Positions 1 through 12,970 of a stretch of DNA of 64,000 nt are shown here, one piece after another. Both the position numbers and the translations under genes were made by a program. The DNA is from Owenia fusiformis. Its lineage: Eukaryota > Annelida > Polychaeta > Sabellida > Oweniidae. Under the pieces are notes generated by a model. It saw only the letters and a list, made by a program, of their open reading frames with translations, was not told where the DNA came from and did not search any database. Every line of letters begins with the position of its first letter. Position 1 is the stretch's first letter. The DNA lies in the NCBI GenBank assembly GCA_903813345.2, contig CAIIXF020000003.1:32923151-32987150 (forward strand). The letters run 5' to 3'.

Positions 1-304
1 GGTGATTGGAAAGATGTAAAATTCTCACACGTTTATTAGACTTCTGATTCAAAATGTAAAACTTACTCGACTAAATGATACACTACTAGAACAATGTGGA
101 AACTTTTCAAAAGTTTACCCAGATGTAAGTACAAAATGATGTTTAATAATCAAGAAAATTACATTTTATTTGAGGAAGAAATATTTCAACATCATAAAAA
201 TCAACTTCCGGTGTCAATGAATGGGCCGAAATGGGGATTCCAAGCTGTTCCTATCTAAATGCCAATGCAATGCAATGAGTCTTTCGGGATATCACTCCCC
301 CCCA

Positions 305-690
305 GTTTTCTGCAAGTTAAAATGCTCAATTCTGCAAGTGAAATTAGTGAATTCTGCAAGAAGAAAGGGCTAATTCTGCAGAAATTCCGCGGATATTCTG
401 ACGAGAACCGAAAGAAAAACTAATGGTTTTCGAACCAGTAAACGGGAAAATATCGTGATAGTCAGGTTGTCAGTCACTACATACATGCTGCCATCTAACG
501 GCAGAAATCAAACGATGGCGTTTAGAATTTTCACTTCGCATAATTTGGGTTATTTCTGCAAGGGATTTGACTGAAAACGTGTCAGATTGTTACAGGTAAG
601 ACTGACTTTTTAAACTTTTGGAAAATATATGGATTCTGCGGAAAATTCCGCGGAAATTGACCAAAATAGTTGATTCTGCAATTCCGCGGG
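305..690. repeat. Dispersed ATTCTGCA / TTCCGCGG motif cluster
   Basis: The word TTCTGCAAG or ATTCTGCA recurs at about 308, 330, 351, 373, 552, 631 and 672. In three cases it is followed closely by AATTCCGCGG. The spacing is irregular, so this is probably the degenerate inside of a transposon rather than a satellite. Function unknown. Confidence 0.5.
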
Positions 691-820
691 CAGAGGCAAA
701 TTCCGTCCGCGCTCTGCAAACACGGAATCCTGGGGGCAGTGGGATATAGTACATTTTATACACAATAAACCCTTCCCCAATCAAAGAACAAAATCTTACT
801 CTTAGAATTTACTCCACAGC

Positions 821-1115
821 ATTCCTGTATATATAACAATAACACGGGGAGTAAATCGCTCCCCTTCTCCCAACAACACTGGCAAAAACTCAGTAAATAT
901 TTGAGTTTTTAATTGTCATTTCTATGGAAATATACCGGGGAGTATGACATACAGTTTACTTCACATCATGATCATTCCTGTGTATCTAGGCCTATAACAA
1001 CACGGGGAGTAAGTCGCTCCCCTCACCTCAACAATACTGACACAAACTCAGTAAATATTTGAGTTTTTAATTAACATCTCTATCTAAATATCCACGGGGT
1101 CGGGGAGTATGACAT
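821..1115. repeat. Two diverged direct repeats of about 130-140 bp
   Basis: Bases 821-950 and 973-1,115 align throughout. Both carry a CATTCCTGT start, ACACGGGGAGTAA.TCGCTCCCC, CTCAGTAAATATTTGAGTTT and GGGGAGTATGACAT. The copies are separated by 22 bp. CTCAGTAAATATTTGAG is itself palindromic. Confidence 0.75.
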
Positions 1116-1821
1116 GCTGCTAAAATGGGTCACTCTTTCACTGAAAAATCCCTAGATGTGGGTCTTATTTTTAAGAAAAAATCCCTAGAACTGGGAGGGG
1201 TAAAATCGGAATCCCAGGGTTCAGATATGATTCACTGATCATTCAATGGCGGTTTCAAAATATTCTAAAAACATAACAATATTATGTTGGTGACTAACAT
1301 CAAGAAATGTGAAAGGAATATGCTAACATCAACTAAAACATCACGACAATGTGTGATATTTGAAGATTAGCCAGTGAAAATTAGAAAAAAATGAAGGTGG
1401 TAAGCAAGAAACTTTATAATGTTTGTCATCTTCTTAGCTCTAGGGTTTCCATCCTCTTGAACTTATTCTACTTATTATTTAAAAAACAAACAAATCTCCT
1501 TTCCACTGGGTTTACACCCCTTGATGTCTGTGAAGAAAAACTGTGGATGTGGGTGCATGTTCAAAAGAAAACCCCTAGATTTAAGTCCAGTTTTAGAGAG
1601 AAAAACCTAGATTGGGTAGATATTTTGAATCTCTACTGCATCCCCCGCCTATACGAAAAATTTACCGGTCCCCCCACATATTCCCCATATCAATTCCCTC
1701 TTGGGGAATATCTACTTTTTATCGCACTTTGAAAAAGTGCTATATTGTCGTCGTCTTGTTATTGTATTTTTAATCTTATCATTCAATTAGGTCTAACTCC
1801 TCCATTTTCGTTTAATTTCAG

Positions 1822-4800
1822 ACTCGCTGTTAGAATCTTTTGGTCGAACCCAGCCTAATAATGCAAACAGGTCCACTCAAGCCACTCATCATGGGGAGGA
1901 ACAAGTTATCCAGAATTCAAAGGAACAATTACAGTTCACATACAACCCTCTGAATTCTATTGAAAGGTGAGGCAGAGTCATGACCAATCATGGCAATTTC
2001 AAGCATTCTTAGAAGTCCTATATTTTTTACTGAAGACCAAGATATTTCAAAGGTTATGGTATTGTATAATATTTTAATTAAAAATTGGAAGTTATGGTTT
2101 CTGGTGTTGTTTATTTGTTCAAATGGAGCAATGTCTTATGTATTCAAAATCATTGAAGCATTCAGAGGAGAGGAAAATTAGTGATTTATTGACAAGTAGT
2201 GGGTTTGGTCTGGAGTTTAACCAAATAAGACATTCTGACATAAAAGTTCACGTGTGACCGAAAGATTCACATAGTCATTTAAAACCATGCATTAAATGAA
2301 AGCACAATTTATCAACTTTTGATTCATTTGATCTCTACAAAGTTTGATGATGGAAATAAGAGTACACCCTCTATGGTTCATTGAATAAGATCATTGCTTA
2401 GTTAGAACGTTGGCCATCCAATGGCATATGTTATCATAACAGGAAGAAGAGAAGTGAAACAATACTTAATATCGTCATCTTATCATCTGTGGTTGCCATT
2501 TTTTAAGCCCTGAGTGTTTGAAATGCTCCGGAGTGAATGTATCAACGTTTTGGTATTTCACCGAAGACATTGGTATTAAAAAGAACATGTTTGTATCTCT
2601 GCATTCAAAGGAACAAATATTTTTATCGAAAAAAATAAAAACAACGAAGGGGATGAAGTATGCATATTGCATCCATACCTTATAATTTGTCTTATATCAT
2701 TTTCAGAAATGACCAGAATAGTTTGTCAGTAAGAGTTTTACATGAGAATAAATGGCGGGGAAAGAAGAAAGACTTTTGCGACGATTTCTGGACAAGTATC
2801 AGAGAACCTTACAGTGCAGTAGAAGCTGTGACTTTAGTAAGAGCTCCTTATTGTTTTCTTTGTAGTATTCCCGGGCTAGTATTGTAAGTTTTTATCAAAA
2901 CTCACCATTTTGTTTGAGGACACCTAATATGTTTATGGCATCAAAACTTTTATAAATACAGTACTCACTGAAATATTGAAACAAGTCCATTTGAATAAGT
3001 CTTAGAGCCCTGATTTGAGCAAACACGTCACATTACAATTCCGATATTGTCTTTCATGTGCAATATCACAAAACTGCTAATTTTGAAATATTGTCAAGAA
3101 TCAAGTCACGGGTGAATGATTTGCCAATTAATTATCATTTGATGTACATTTGCAGGGTTCTGTTGTCGTGCTTGGCCTTCACCTTCATCGACTATTTCCA
3201 CAGAAGGGTCACAATGATAAGTGCTTTTACCAACAGCTATGTCACATGGTGTCATCCATGCCAGGCTCCACACAGGGGTCCAAGAAATCTGTCCTACCTT
3301 CCTTGCAGGGTTCTAAAATATCTGAACCTGAGATAGAGACACCGGTTGAAGAGGCTAATGCTCCCACAGAATTGCAGGTATTTTATGCAAAACTTGCATA
3401 TTTTGGATTTACCTTTTAAGACATATCGCATACATAGCATAAGAGTTTCTGAAATTATGTTTTAAAGATCAAAGTTTTTTATAGCTAAAGATTATACAGT
3501 TAAAGCTTGCATCAAACTATTGTGTACCCCTTTGTAACACACAGAAATGGGAATAAGGAGAGGGAGCAAAAGCTTGATACAAGGTTTCTATAATACAACA
3601 TTTTACAAAGGAGTACGTGGGTTATCGCAAACAATTTCAGAAGGTTATATCTTGGATTATGACTATTTTCTGACAATAAAGACAAGTTTATCTTTTAGAT
3701 CAATTCATTATCTCAAAGAAAATTATACACAGTAATAATAAATTCAAACAAACTGGGTGATATTTAACTAGCAATTAACCCATCAACACACTTTTTGACC
3801 CCATTTTGAAGATGTTGACCCCATTTTCACCAAAAATGCAATCATTTTTTACAATGTTTAATGCATAACTATTCTTTATTTTGATGTATCAAATAGTTCT
3901 TGAAAGAAAAACTTAATTGCATTAAGATAAGTGTTCCCCATGTTATTTCTCCATTGAAAAACCTCATGCTATCCATTGGTTTCAGTTCATTTTGGTCATC
4001 CAAATTGAATATCTTTAAAGTCACTGGAGCAATCAAATTTTCCTTTTAGGAAATCGAACATGTCTCAAAGCACATTCTAATTATGCATTCAACAATATAA
4101 TAATAGGTTGCATTTTTGGTGAAAATTAGGTCAACATTTTAGAAAAAGTATGTTGATTGGTCCATTGCCCCTTCAATATCACTTAGGTCTGATTAACTAA
4201 ATTATCATTATACATGTATATACTTTTCTTGGAGATAATGAATGGATCTAAAAGATACACCCATGTTCATGATCAGAAAATATTCATAATTCAAGTTAAA
4301 ATCGTTTGAAATTGTTTGCGATAACCTACGTGCCACTTATGTTATGCTGGCCTGTAAACGAACTTTTAGTTAGTGCACTTAATGCTACCCAAGCTGGTCT
4401 TATCAGCTAGTGAGTGACGTCACTGCTAGGATTTCCTACCATATGGCCTAATGCTTACACAGAAACTCTTTGGTATCTAAAATGTGTGATCATCTTAAAA
4501 ATAGTATTACAGCTTGTAATTAATACTGAGTTGGGTCTTGAAATTAACACTTTGTGAAAGTACTACCCCTTCCTCTAATGTTTCCAGGGTTTCTCTTAAT
4601 TTGAGTGAAAGTTTATCAGATTAAAGCACCTTGATGACAGGCTGGTTATTTAATAAATGTATTCTCTCTGAACATTCTGGCAACTTGAACATTAAATCTC
4701 TCAAAATTGCAGGAAGGGATCAACTTGATTCAAAATTGTTCATTTAGAGAATTGTCTTGCCTATGCAGGATTGAAAGAATTGTTTTGATCCCTTCCTGCA

Positions 4801-7800
4801 AACGCCCCCCAGACATATTTTACTAAGACTACCCCCAAAATTGGGAAACCCTAATCCTAGTTACTTCTCACAAGCAAGTGGCTGTCTTTTAATAGCAACC
4901 AAATGCCAGCAATGTTAAAAAGGTCAAGTTACACATTAGCGCTTTAGTGGTAAGACAGCTATGCAGGCTTTGTTTACATTCTGCAGCAGCTGATAGCAGG
5001 TCACCGGCTTTTCCTAAACTAAAAGATCACTGCGTGGTGCTCCTTTGCAATTATTTATTTTTTTAGGCTGGTGCGGAGAAACCAATTAATCTAGAAAATA
5101 ATCTTTCTCGGGCCATCGAAAACTTTATGGTATTAGCCAGTCAGTTCAAGTCCTTGGTTCATCACAATGCAGGCTTAGATTTTGCTAAGAAGGGCCAGTA
5201 TTCTAATGCAGTGAAAGAGTGGACCATAGCAAGTAGTCAAGGCTATAATAAATCACAGTTTAACCTGGCACTCTGCTATGAACTAGGAAAGGGCATTGAT
5301 AAGAATCTACAAGAGGTTGGTCTTTTTAATTGTGTAATTTGAATATCATGCATCATCATTATTATTAATATCATCATTTACTTTTTTCATCTGCTTTTCT
5401 GAACACTGTCAGTTCCAGTGGCGTTCGAATTAGACAGGTTTTACTGTAATTGTAATTCAATTAATACTTCATAATCACAAAAATCATACACCCAATTCCT
5501 CGTAGGCATTAAAATGGTACAAAGAAGCATCAGAGAGTGGTCATAAGGAGGCAATCTTCAACCTAGCAGTGATGCACTACAAGGGTCTTGGTGGATTGAA
5601 GCAAGACAAACAGTTGGCTATGCAGCTTGTAGAGAAAGCAGCTAACCTAGGATTAACTAAGGCAAGTAACCTAAAACTTATAAAGCTGACCAGTGTTAGT
5701 GGAACATCAAAGGTGTTTGAATTTGAATACTTAAATCCTGACGCAGATATTTTAACAAAATGCTTTAATGAACCTCTGTGAGTAAAACACCTTTAAATAA
5801 GTAGAACACTTTCCAAAGTCTTTTACCATTAACCTTATTAAAAATGAACTTGTAGAACGCATCCCAAGTGGAACATCTTCATAAGAAGAACACTTCAAAG
5901 TCCTTAGATTATCAAATTGACTTAATCTTGAATGAACCTCTGTGAGTAGAACACCTCCAAAGTGAACACTTTAGAAGTACCAAAGGTGTTCCACCAAACA
6001 TTCACTAAACTGACAACTGGTGTAATTTAAATTGTATTCAACTTTAATTTTTTTATTTAAAAAAATTATATCAATTCTCCAATTTTTTATTTCAGATACA
6101 AATAAATAGGTTATCTTACCAATATGAGCGCCAATGAAAAAAAGCCAAGTGTAAAATAACCTGAAATAAACAAATATCTTATTTTGATGAATAGTGTCAT
6201 CTTGTAGATCATATGGTCCCATCATATGATCAAATATAAGATGTTAAATGATTCTGTAATTGCAGGCTCAAGTTCGATTAGGTCTGTTGTACACTGAGAG
6301 TGACGAAAACAAAGAAGAGGCTGTCAAACTTTTCACTAAAGCTGCTAATAAAAAGGTAAAAGATAACCTGATTGATTGGGTGATAAAAAGTTTGAGTCAT
6401 GTTATTGAATAGAGCCCCACAATGCATCTGGGCAATCCCCTTGAATTAAATAAATTTTACATAAAAAATTTGTGAGGAGAAGTGGACTCATTGTTTAGCA
6501 ATCTTTTAACATTTTACAGCATACTTAGTACTCTAAACCCATGATTATGTTTTGACAGTAATGTAGGTGCTTCTATATTTTTCTGAACATTTTTAATTGA
6601 TAATAAGTTACATGAATGCTTACATACAAAGATTTGGAAATGGAAAAATGGAAAAAAGTGAGACACAAAAAATAAGACGGTATTCTATTTTTCAACTGAG
6701 TTGCGTCCCTGGGACTGGCTACTGCGAACACTGCATTTGACTGGAAAATAGTACTACTGCTAAATACCTCTGGTGTTGTATAAAGTATAGATACATAGAC
6801 CCATGCAATGTGACCCCAAATAAATAAACAACCTATACACAAATCAATGCTTTTCATTTCAGGACCCTGATGGACAGTATTATCTGGGTATATGTCATGA
6901 GAATGGCTGGGGGGTGAAGGTGAATGAATGCAAAGCTTGTGAACTCTACAACCTTGCAGCCAAAGAAGGTCATGCCAAAGCACAGTATAACCTTGGGGTC
7001 TTCTTTGAACATGGACGAGGAGGTAATAAAATATTGCTTTGTCACATATCTTGAACATCTCAGATACAAGTATCATGATTGCCCATTCATATGAGTGAAT
7101 GTAAAATATTTGTATTTTTATTCTTTTTTTACGATGCAACTTTCAGCATTCTCATTGGTCAAAATTTGTAAGGGTGCAACTGCAATAGTGCTTTTAAACA
7201 CTGGGTACAAGCATGCATGTATCACTTACTTGTTACATTTTGTTTTGAGACTAGCACTATCATTGATCAGTTATTCTTCGGGCAGGAATCTCTTATATTT
7301 ATATGTATTATATTTATATCTACTACTTTGCAGGTCTTCCAATTGACAAGAAAACTGCGGAAGTGTTTTATGAAAAATCTGCAGAATCTGGGAACGAGGC
7401 TGCTAAGTATGATTTGGAGAGACTTCGTGCTGAGAGAGCTGTTGAACTCTGGACAGGTAATGTTCACATAGCTCAGTCTTTAACAACCAGATTTTCCCAT
7501 TACACGCTTGGTGCCTAACAATGGAAAGAAGAGTGCAGTAAAACCTATGCCATTAGAACCATGAAAACTTCAGATTGGCAGGTGTTCACATCTCAGTTTT
7601 TTTAACATGGAAGTCTATAACTGATTTTTGAAAATTGGACCAAAAAGTTGTTCATTGTGAGAAGTGTTTTGATTAGAGAGATATCAGGATATAAGGTTTT
7701 ACATGTAATTAAACACCCTTTGATATCAAAAATCAGAAAACATACTTATCTGTTAATTGTTTTAAAGATTATTATTGCAATCTATTATTTTACCCTACTT

Positions 7801-8601
7801 TATAATATTAATTTTTATTGATAGACATTTCTCCTGTTACTTTCCATTATCAATTTTATCATTTCCTGTTTTTTGCAGATGAACAAAAATAGTAAATACA
7901 AAAGCTCAAACATGCAATTAGTGCTTAAATACAAAGACTAATGACTATACAAAAGTACTAACGAATCATAACCTTTATATGGAATACTTTGAATTTTGTT
8001 TTCAGAAACATTTGATCAGATGCCAGACAGACTAAAGCTTGGTTTCTTTGAGCACAATAACTGTGGGCAAGCAGAGACTCAAACGCACAACAGTATAACT
8101 AACAAAGCAAACAGTGTTAACGAAGCAACAGAGGTGGATAACAAAACAACACACAAAACAGCTAATACTCTTTCTACTTCTGAGACGGTAATCAAACAAA
8201 ACAATGACAGTAACTCACTGGCTATTGACCTTGGGTATGGAACATATGAGGATGTTCCCAAAATAGCGCATTCAAATTCATCGCCTACATTTTCATACAT
8301 CGACCAGAAATCCAATGAGTTTTATCTCAATTTGGACTACCAGCAATATAATACCAAGGATATTCTTGGTAATTACAAGGTCGGCTCTCTTCTCCCTCAG
8401 TTCTTAAATCAAAGAATTGCTGAGTCACCACCGAAGTTTTACATTGGGGGTGAAAATCATGAAGACACTGGTGCTGAATATGAGTTCACATATTTTCAGG
8501 ATGAGACTGTCGCTAATAAAAAAAGTCCTGCAATTGTAATGTCAGGGATTAATAAGTCAAGAAGCGCACAAAATTTTGACTTAATACAACTTGGAACATA
8601 G
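1822..8601 (+). CDS. DELE1: DELE1-like protein (Sel1 repeats), 3' nine exons; 5' end missing
   Basis: Exons: 1822-1966, 2707-2836, 3156-3377, 5067-5315, 5506-5661, 6266-6355, 6863-7022, 7334-7456 and 8006-8601 (stop TAG). Phases join cleanly and give about 622 residues. Near residues 60-110 a basic stretch (KWRGKKKDF) leads to a hydrophobic segment, VTLGSVVVLGLHLHRLF, as in vertebrate DELE1. From about residue 185 to 425 there are six to seven Sel1-like repeats, for example KSQFNLALCYELGKGI and AKAQYNLGVFFEHGRG. A polar tail of about 190 residues follows. In mammals DELE1 is imported into mitochondria, is cleaved or retained under stress, forms oligomers through its repeats, and activates the kinase HRI to trigger the integrated stress response. 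That role here is inferred from homology. The mitochondrial presequence is not in the visible part. Candidate polyadenylation signals are AATAAA at 8,615 and 8,891. The tail is poorly conserved and would be the least certain part of the model. Confidence 0.85.
3777..4163. mobile_element. Foldback/MITE-like element in DELE1-like intron
   Basis: The ends are inverted repeats of about 60 bp. The left reads CCCATCAACACACTTTTTGA..TGTTGACC..ATTTTCACCAAAAATGCAA. The right is its diverged reverse complement, ending TATGTTGATTGG. There is no coding capacity. The core at 3,925-4,025 is homologous, in opposite orientation, to 17,635-17,755 inside another foldback element. No clear target duplication. 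Confidence 0.65.
4413..4424. promoter_or_regulatory. Perfect CRE-type palindrome AGTGACGTCACT
   Basis: A 12-bp perfect palindrome with a full TGACGTCA core, the known binding site class of CREB/ATF bZIP proteins. It lies in intron 3 of the DELE1-like gene. Whether it is used is not shown by the sequence. Confidence 0.3.
4707..4801 (+). other. Long hairpin in DELE1-like intron (pre-miRNA-like or MITE remnant)
   Basis: TTGCAGGAAGGGATCAA at 4,707-4,723 is perfectly complementary to 4,785-4,801. Partial pairing (GATTC with GAAAG, with wobbles) extends the stem to about 25 bp. The length of about 95 nt and sense orientation in an intron are compatible with an intronic microRNA precursor, but a transposon remnant is equally possible. 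Confidence 0.35.
5662..6265 (+). other. GC-AG intron of the DELE1-like gene
   Basis: The 5' splice site reads AAG|GCAAGT, the classic context of the rare GC-AG intron class. The 3' site is TTGCAG|GCT. Joining AAG (5,661) to GCT (6,266) keeps phase 0 and completes a Sel1 repeat (GLTKAQVRLGLLY). No GT donor nearby does so. A local tandem duplication (CCTCTGTGAGTA.AACACC at about 5,772 and 5,937) lies inside it. Confidence 0.8.
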
Positions 8602-11600
8602 TTATTATGGTACTAATAAAGAACATTGTGTAGAAATATTTCCTGTGTTGTTTATATTTTTGTATTCAGTAAAGCCTAAGTCACATTTGCTCTACGTAGC
8701 TTCACAAAATCAATATAGAAAATCCACCTTGTACTGCTTATCCCTATATTTTATGCTGCATATTTCTCTCAGATTTTGGGAAGCTACGACCGACGTACGG
8801 TACGATTGTTGTAGATCAAGTGTGATTGAGGCACAGCGATCTTTTCATTCGAAATATATTTCCATTCTCTCATAGCATCAGCTGTTACATAATAAACATG
8901 TAAAAAATTTATTTTTTGAAGTCAAATAAACTAAACAGCAGTGCTATTACTGACTATGTGAGTTATATTCTTAATTATTTTACTGCTATGTAGTCTATTA
9001 CATAAAGTTGCAACAATCAAATGAAGTATGATGTTCAGATATTATTACAATCAACTCAACGATAATTTAATTTATTTTGTGGCACCTTGTCTACTATTTC
9101 TACTCCAGAATGGCTAAATCTCACCACTTAGTTGCTTAACTCTATATACGAACTTGACCTTGGTTTTTTTAATTAATCGAGTGGGAGGGGATCGAACTCT
9201 ATGTTAAATGTCTTTTTCCACAAAATTTTTAATCTCATTTCGAATACACCATTGTGAATCATTTTTACCAGAATTAAAGAGATGCTAATGAGACTTCTCT
9301 GTGTCATTTTTTCTTTATTCCTTTTTGTTTTGAATTTTTTACACCATAACATCAACTAACTACTCAATATGCAACTTTTCACAACGTAGAATTTTAAAAT
9401 ATTAAGTTTAAAATTTCATTTTTATAATGGAGCTCAATGGGAAAAACAACATAATTTGAATTATTTTCAAACGTAGTGGCGATTTTAAAAGCATATCTTG
9501 CAGCATGTGTATCAAGTGATCATTATTTGGAATGGTATTGTATTCCTTAGCAATGATGACAAAAAGGTAAAATCGATCATATCACATACTTATAGTTCTT
9601 ACCATCAAATCGATCTATTATAATGCATATTAAACAATATAGCAGTAGATCTTCAAATTCAAGAATTGAGCTAAATTGTAAGATAATAAATAAATTGCTA
9701 ATCCCTTATAACTGTATAATCCCCTTCTCCGAATCATACTGAATTATAATATTTCAGTATGCTTATTTTAGCTGCTGTAGTTTAGCTCACTTTATGAGAT
9801 ATTCAGTAACATGCTGTCACTAGAGACAAAATGACACTAGATAATCTCTCGAAATATTTTCTTTGGTAATACATCCATTCTTGAAAATTGGCATTTAAAG
9901 CTTTTCAATTCAATTATGAATTTAGTGATCTGAAAATTTTCAGGGGTAATAGTTCGTCCACCTGTAGCCCTTAGGTGTAGCATCTTTTTCTAGCCATATT
10001 TACCTAGGCCTGCTGGAATACCTATTTCACTGTGCAAGTTTAGCATTGTTTTCTCATTGATCATTTGAGTTCTCACGTCAATAACATATGAAAATAAAAA
10101 TGATAAGAAGTCAAAAAGAGAAGTTTATTTTATTGTAAAATATCAAAAATAAAACAAGGTTTGGTCAGGAAGGTAACAGGTGAACTCCTTGGGATATATG
10201 AATTAATTAATTATAACAAACATATTCATATGTCGATAATTTAGGGTAACCCTGTGTATTATTCTACTGAGCATGGTTATACCGGTGCAAGATATTACAA
10301 ACATATTATCAGGGTACCATATAACATTTATCTGGTTTCAAACATGCAAAATGACAGGTGTCTTTGAAAATAGTTTACGTTATGCTCCCTTTGCAATTAT
10401 CGCCCAAAAAATCAAAATTTTAAAAACTGTTCAACATTCCATTTATCGTATTTAACCATAGGAACGGTGATATTAGCAGCTACAAGTAGCTTATACAAGG
10501 TAAGAATTTAGCACATTTAGTTTTGTCGTACTACTGAGTCAATTATATGCAGTTGATATGCAGAGAGACTGAAAGTGAAACAGAAGTAAGGTACAGCTGG
10601 AAAATAACATTTTGGTAAAAAATTGCTATACACATGCTATTTTCTGGTACAAAATTAAGTATGTAGGCATGTGTGTATTTCCTTGCTTTTTTCAGGAAAG
10701 TATCATTACACTGTCTACTTTTAGTAAACCTGTGGAAACAGGTCAATGGTATCTCCTATATTTAATTTCTATTGAATGCCCATGGGAGTTATTGAGTAAA
10801 ATATTTTCATGGGACATGAACTTGAAGGGACAAGTTTGGACATTCCCATGGGACATCAGGGGACATTGTCCCAGGTTGTCCCAAATTGTCCCTGGGACAT
10901 TGTCGGGCGTTGTCCAATTTTGTTTCAAATTACCCCTTTATTACCCAAGAAAAGAATGAACATGTTGATTCTTTTCAATGGACTTTACTGGACAAATGAG
11001 GGGAATTTCTTGATGTGATGATCATATGACTATTTTCAGACAAGTTGGGACAAATTTGACAAAGGGACAAAGTCAGACAATGTCCCATTGGTGTATGGCT
11101 AGAGTGAATACGTCTAAACCCAAACAGGGGGGGGGGTGGGTTTACCCGAATGGGTTGCAAACAAGGGCAAGCAAATCATTGAATTGAATAATAGTACCTC
11201 TACTACCTCTATATAATATTTATAACCTGAAAGATACCATATAATGATATATACCAACACTCTTACAATAAAATACTCAATTATGATGATTTAGGTGTTT
11301 GGAATTACCCCCATGCTAGTGTTTGGAATCACCCCCACCCCCAAACCCTATGCCTTTAAATAAATAGATGTCACTTATGAATCAATTATATTTGGGGTTA
11401 TTGATATGCAGGGGCGCAGGATCCAGTATCATTAGTTCAGGGTACCATATAATGATATACCATCAATCTAACAAGTAATACAATGAAGTTAAGTTAAGTG
11501 TTTGGAATTACCCCCATGCTAGTGTTCGGAATTACCCCCTAAAAATCTCCTGTTTGGATTTACCCCCCTAAAATACATTGTAGTTAAAGTGGTATTACCC

Positions 11601-12970
11601 AGATTTTTTGACAATTTATCGGAATTTTTTTCTGCAAATGCATTTTACAGCATCTAATTCACATAACATAATATAAAATTATTCTACAGATGTGCAGTAC
11701 AGCCAAGCTAACTACATTTTTTGATGGGGGTGTTTGGAAATAGACCTGTGTTGTTCATGATGAAGCATTAGCGTAGCTCTTGATTGAAAGTGTAAATGCT
11801 TTTTGGACTTTTCCATTTTTCCTCGTGTTGACTTCCGGGAAGGTGTTGCTCCTATCACGAAATAACGTGTTGACCCTTGAACTTTAATTTGCTGACATGT
11901 CAACCAACCATGTCTGATGTGATAATAATTATAATATTAAAAAAATGAATGTTTTGCGGTTGTTTGCAGAAGAGTTTAGGACAGGGCAGAGGAGGATGCC
12001 TGTTCTAAGATAGAAGAAACTGCATGATCTTCAGTAGAATTGTTGGTCTGAACAAAATGCTGCACAGAAAGTATTATTGGGTCTTCTGCTATATTAGTCT
12101 ATCAATACAGTAGAACCTGATTGTGATGTTTTATAATTTAGACCAAATTATAGAGGAATAAACGCATGTGTAAATCATAAAATCGACGAACAAACATTCA
12201 ATTTTCACATTCCCAGGAATTTTTCGTATTGAGACTTCCGAAACTTAAAAGAAAATCATTCAGTTTCATGGTCTCTTGGATATTGTGCTAAATACCCAGG
12301 TAAATGCTAGATGGTTAATGCAACAAAGGTGATTGGGTTTCATTGAAAGGATTGATATCGATATGGTGAACTTTTTGAACACACATTTCTCTTAAATCAG
12401 TCATCAAAAAATTCTGAAAATTTTACACATCGTCAATTTAATGGTCATCTTTTGAATCATAACAATGTAATTTGAAATATATTTAATAATATTTTTCTCT
12501 ATATTGTTTTAGAAAACACATCAGACACTTCTTTTATTCTTGGTATCATATGTTCGGAATGAAATGAAACATCTATCCGAACCTAAATGGAACAAAACGA
12601 CATAACACAACGTGTTCAGGTCTCTCAATATTGTAATTGTACAAAGGAAAGTTTGGTTGATTTTAAAAGAGTATCTTGTTAATGAAATAAAAGTTTTATC
12701 TTAATTTTCATCTATTTTGGGGGATTTTGTTTTAAAAAATTTCCTTTGTATAACTATAATATTGAGACTATGAGAGGTCTAAGAAAATGTTGTTGCTATT
12801 TTTTCCCAACAAGGTTTGGAAAGACTGGCAGAAAGGAGCAAAAAACAATTGTACTTAAAAACAAAAAATGTTTACAAAAACAATGCAATATATATAAATA
12901 ATTTTTGCATTTAGATCGTTGTCAGTCGTGTAGATATTAAACCAGACCTCCAACAATTTAAGAAAATGTC
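8602..12970. other. Intergenic, repeat-rich, no gene recognised
   Basis: About 9.0-10.2 kb shows nothing notable beyond AT-rich sequence. 10.82-11.09 kb is full of GGGACA/TGTCCC words. Two direct copies with a period of about 210 bp start at 11,233 and 11,443 (GTACCATATAATGATATA ... TGTTTGGAATTACCCCCATG). 12,618-12,790 carries a diverged inverted repeat (CAGGTCTCTCAATATT..TACAAAGGAAA) and may be a MITE. Open frames here are short and unlike known proteins. Confidence 0.5.

Larger units (their letters stand above)
1..1821. other. Upstream region without a recognisable gene
   Basis: No convincing exon is seen here, although the missing 5' exons of the DELE1-like gene that begins at 1,822 could lie here or left of the window. 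An open frame at 1,391-1,732 has a basic, hydrophobic start but matches nothing I know. The stretch holds two repeats described separately, at 305-690 and 821-1,115. Confidence 0.5.

Noticed and set aside
1391-1732. 113-codon frame as the mitochondrial targeting exon of the DELE1-like gene
   Set aside because: No supported donor in phase with the exon at 1,822, and the sequence overlaps short repeated words shared with 1,130-1,210.
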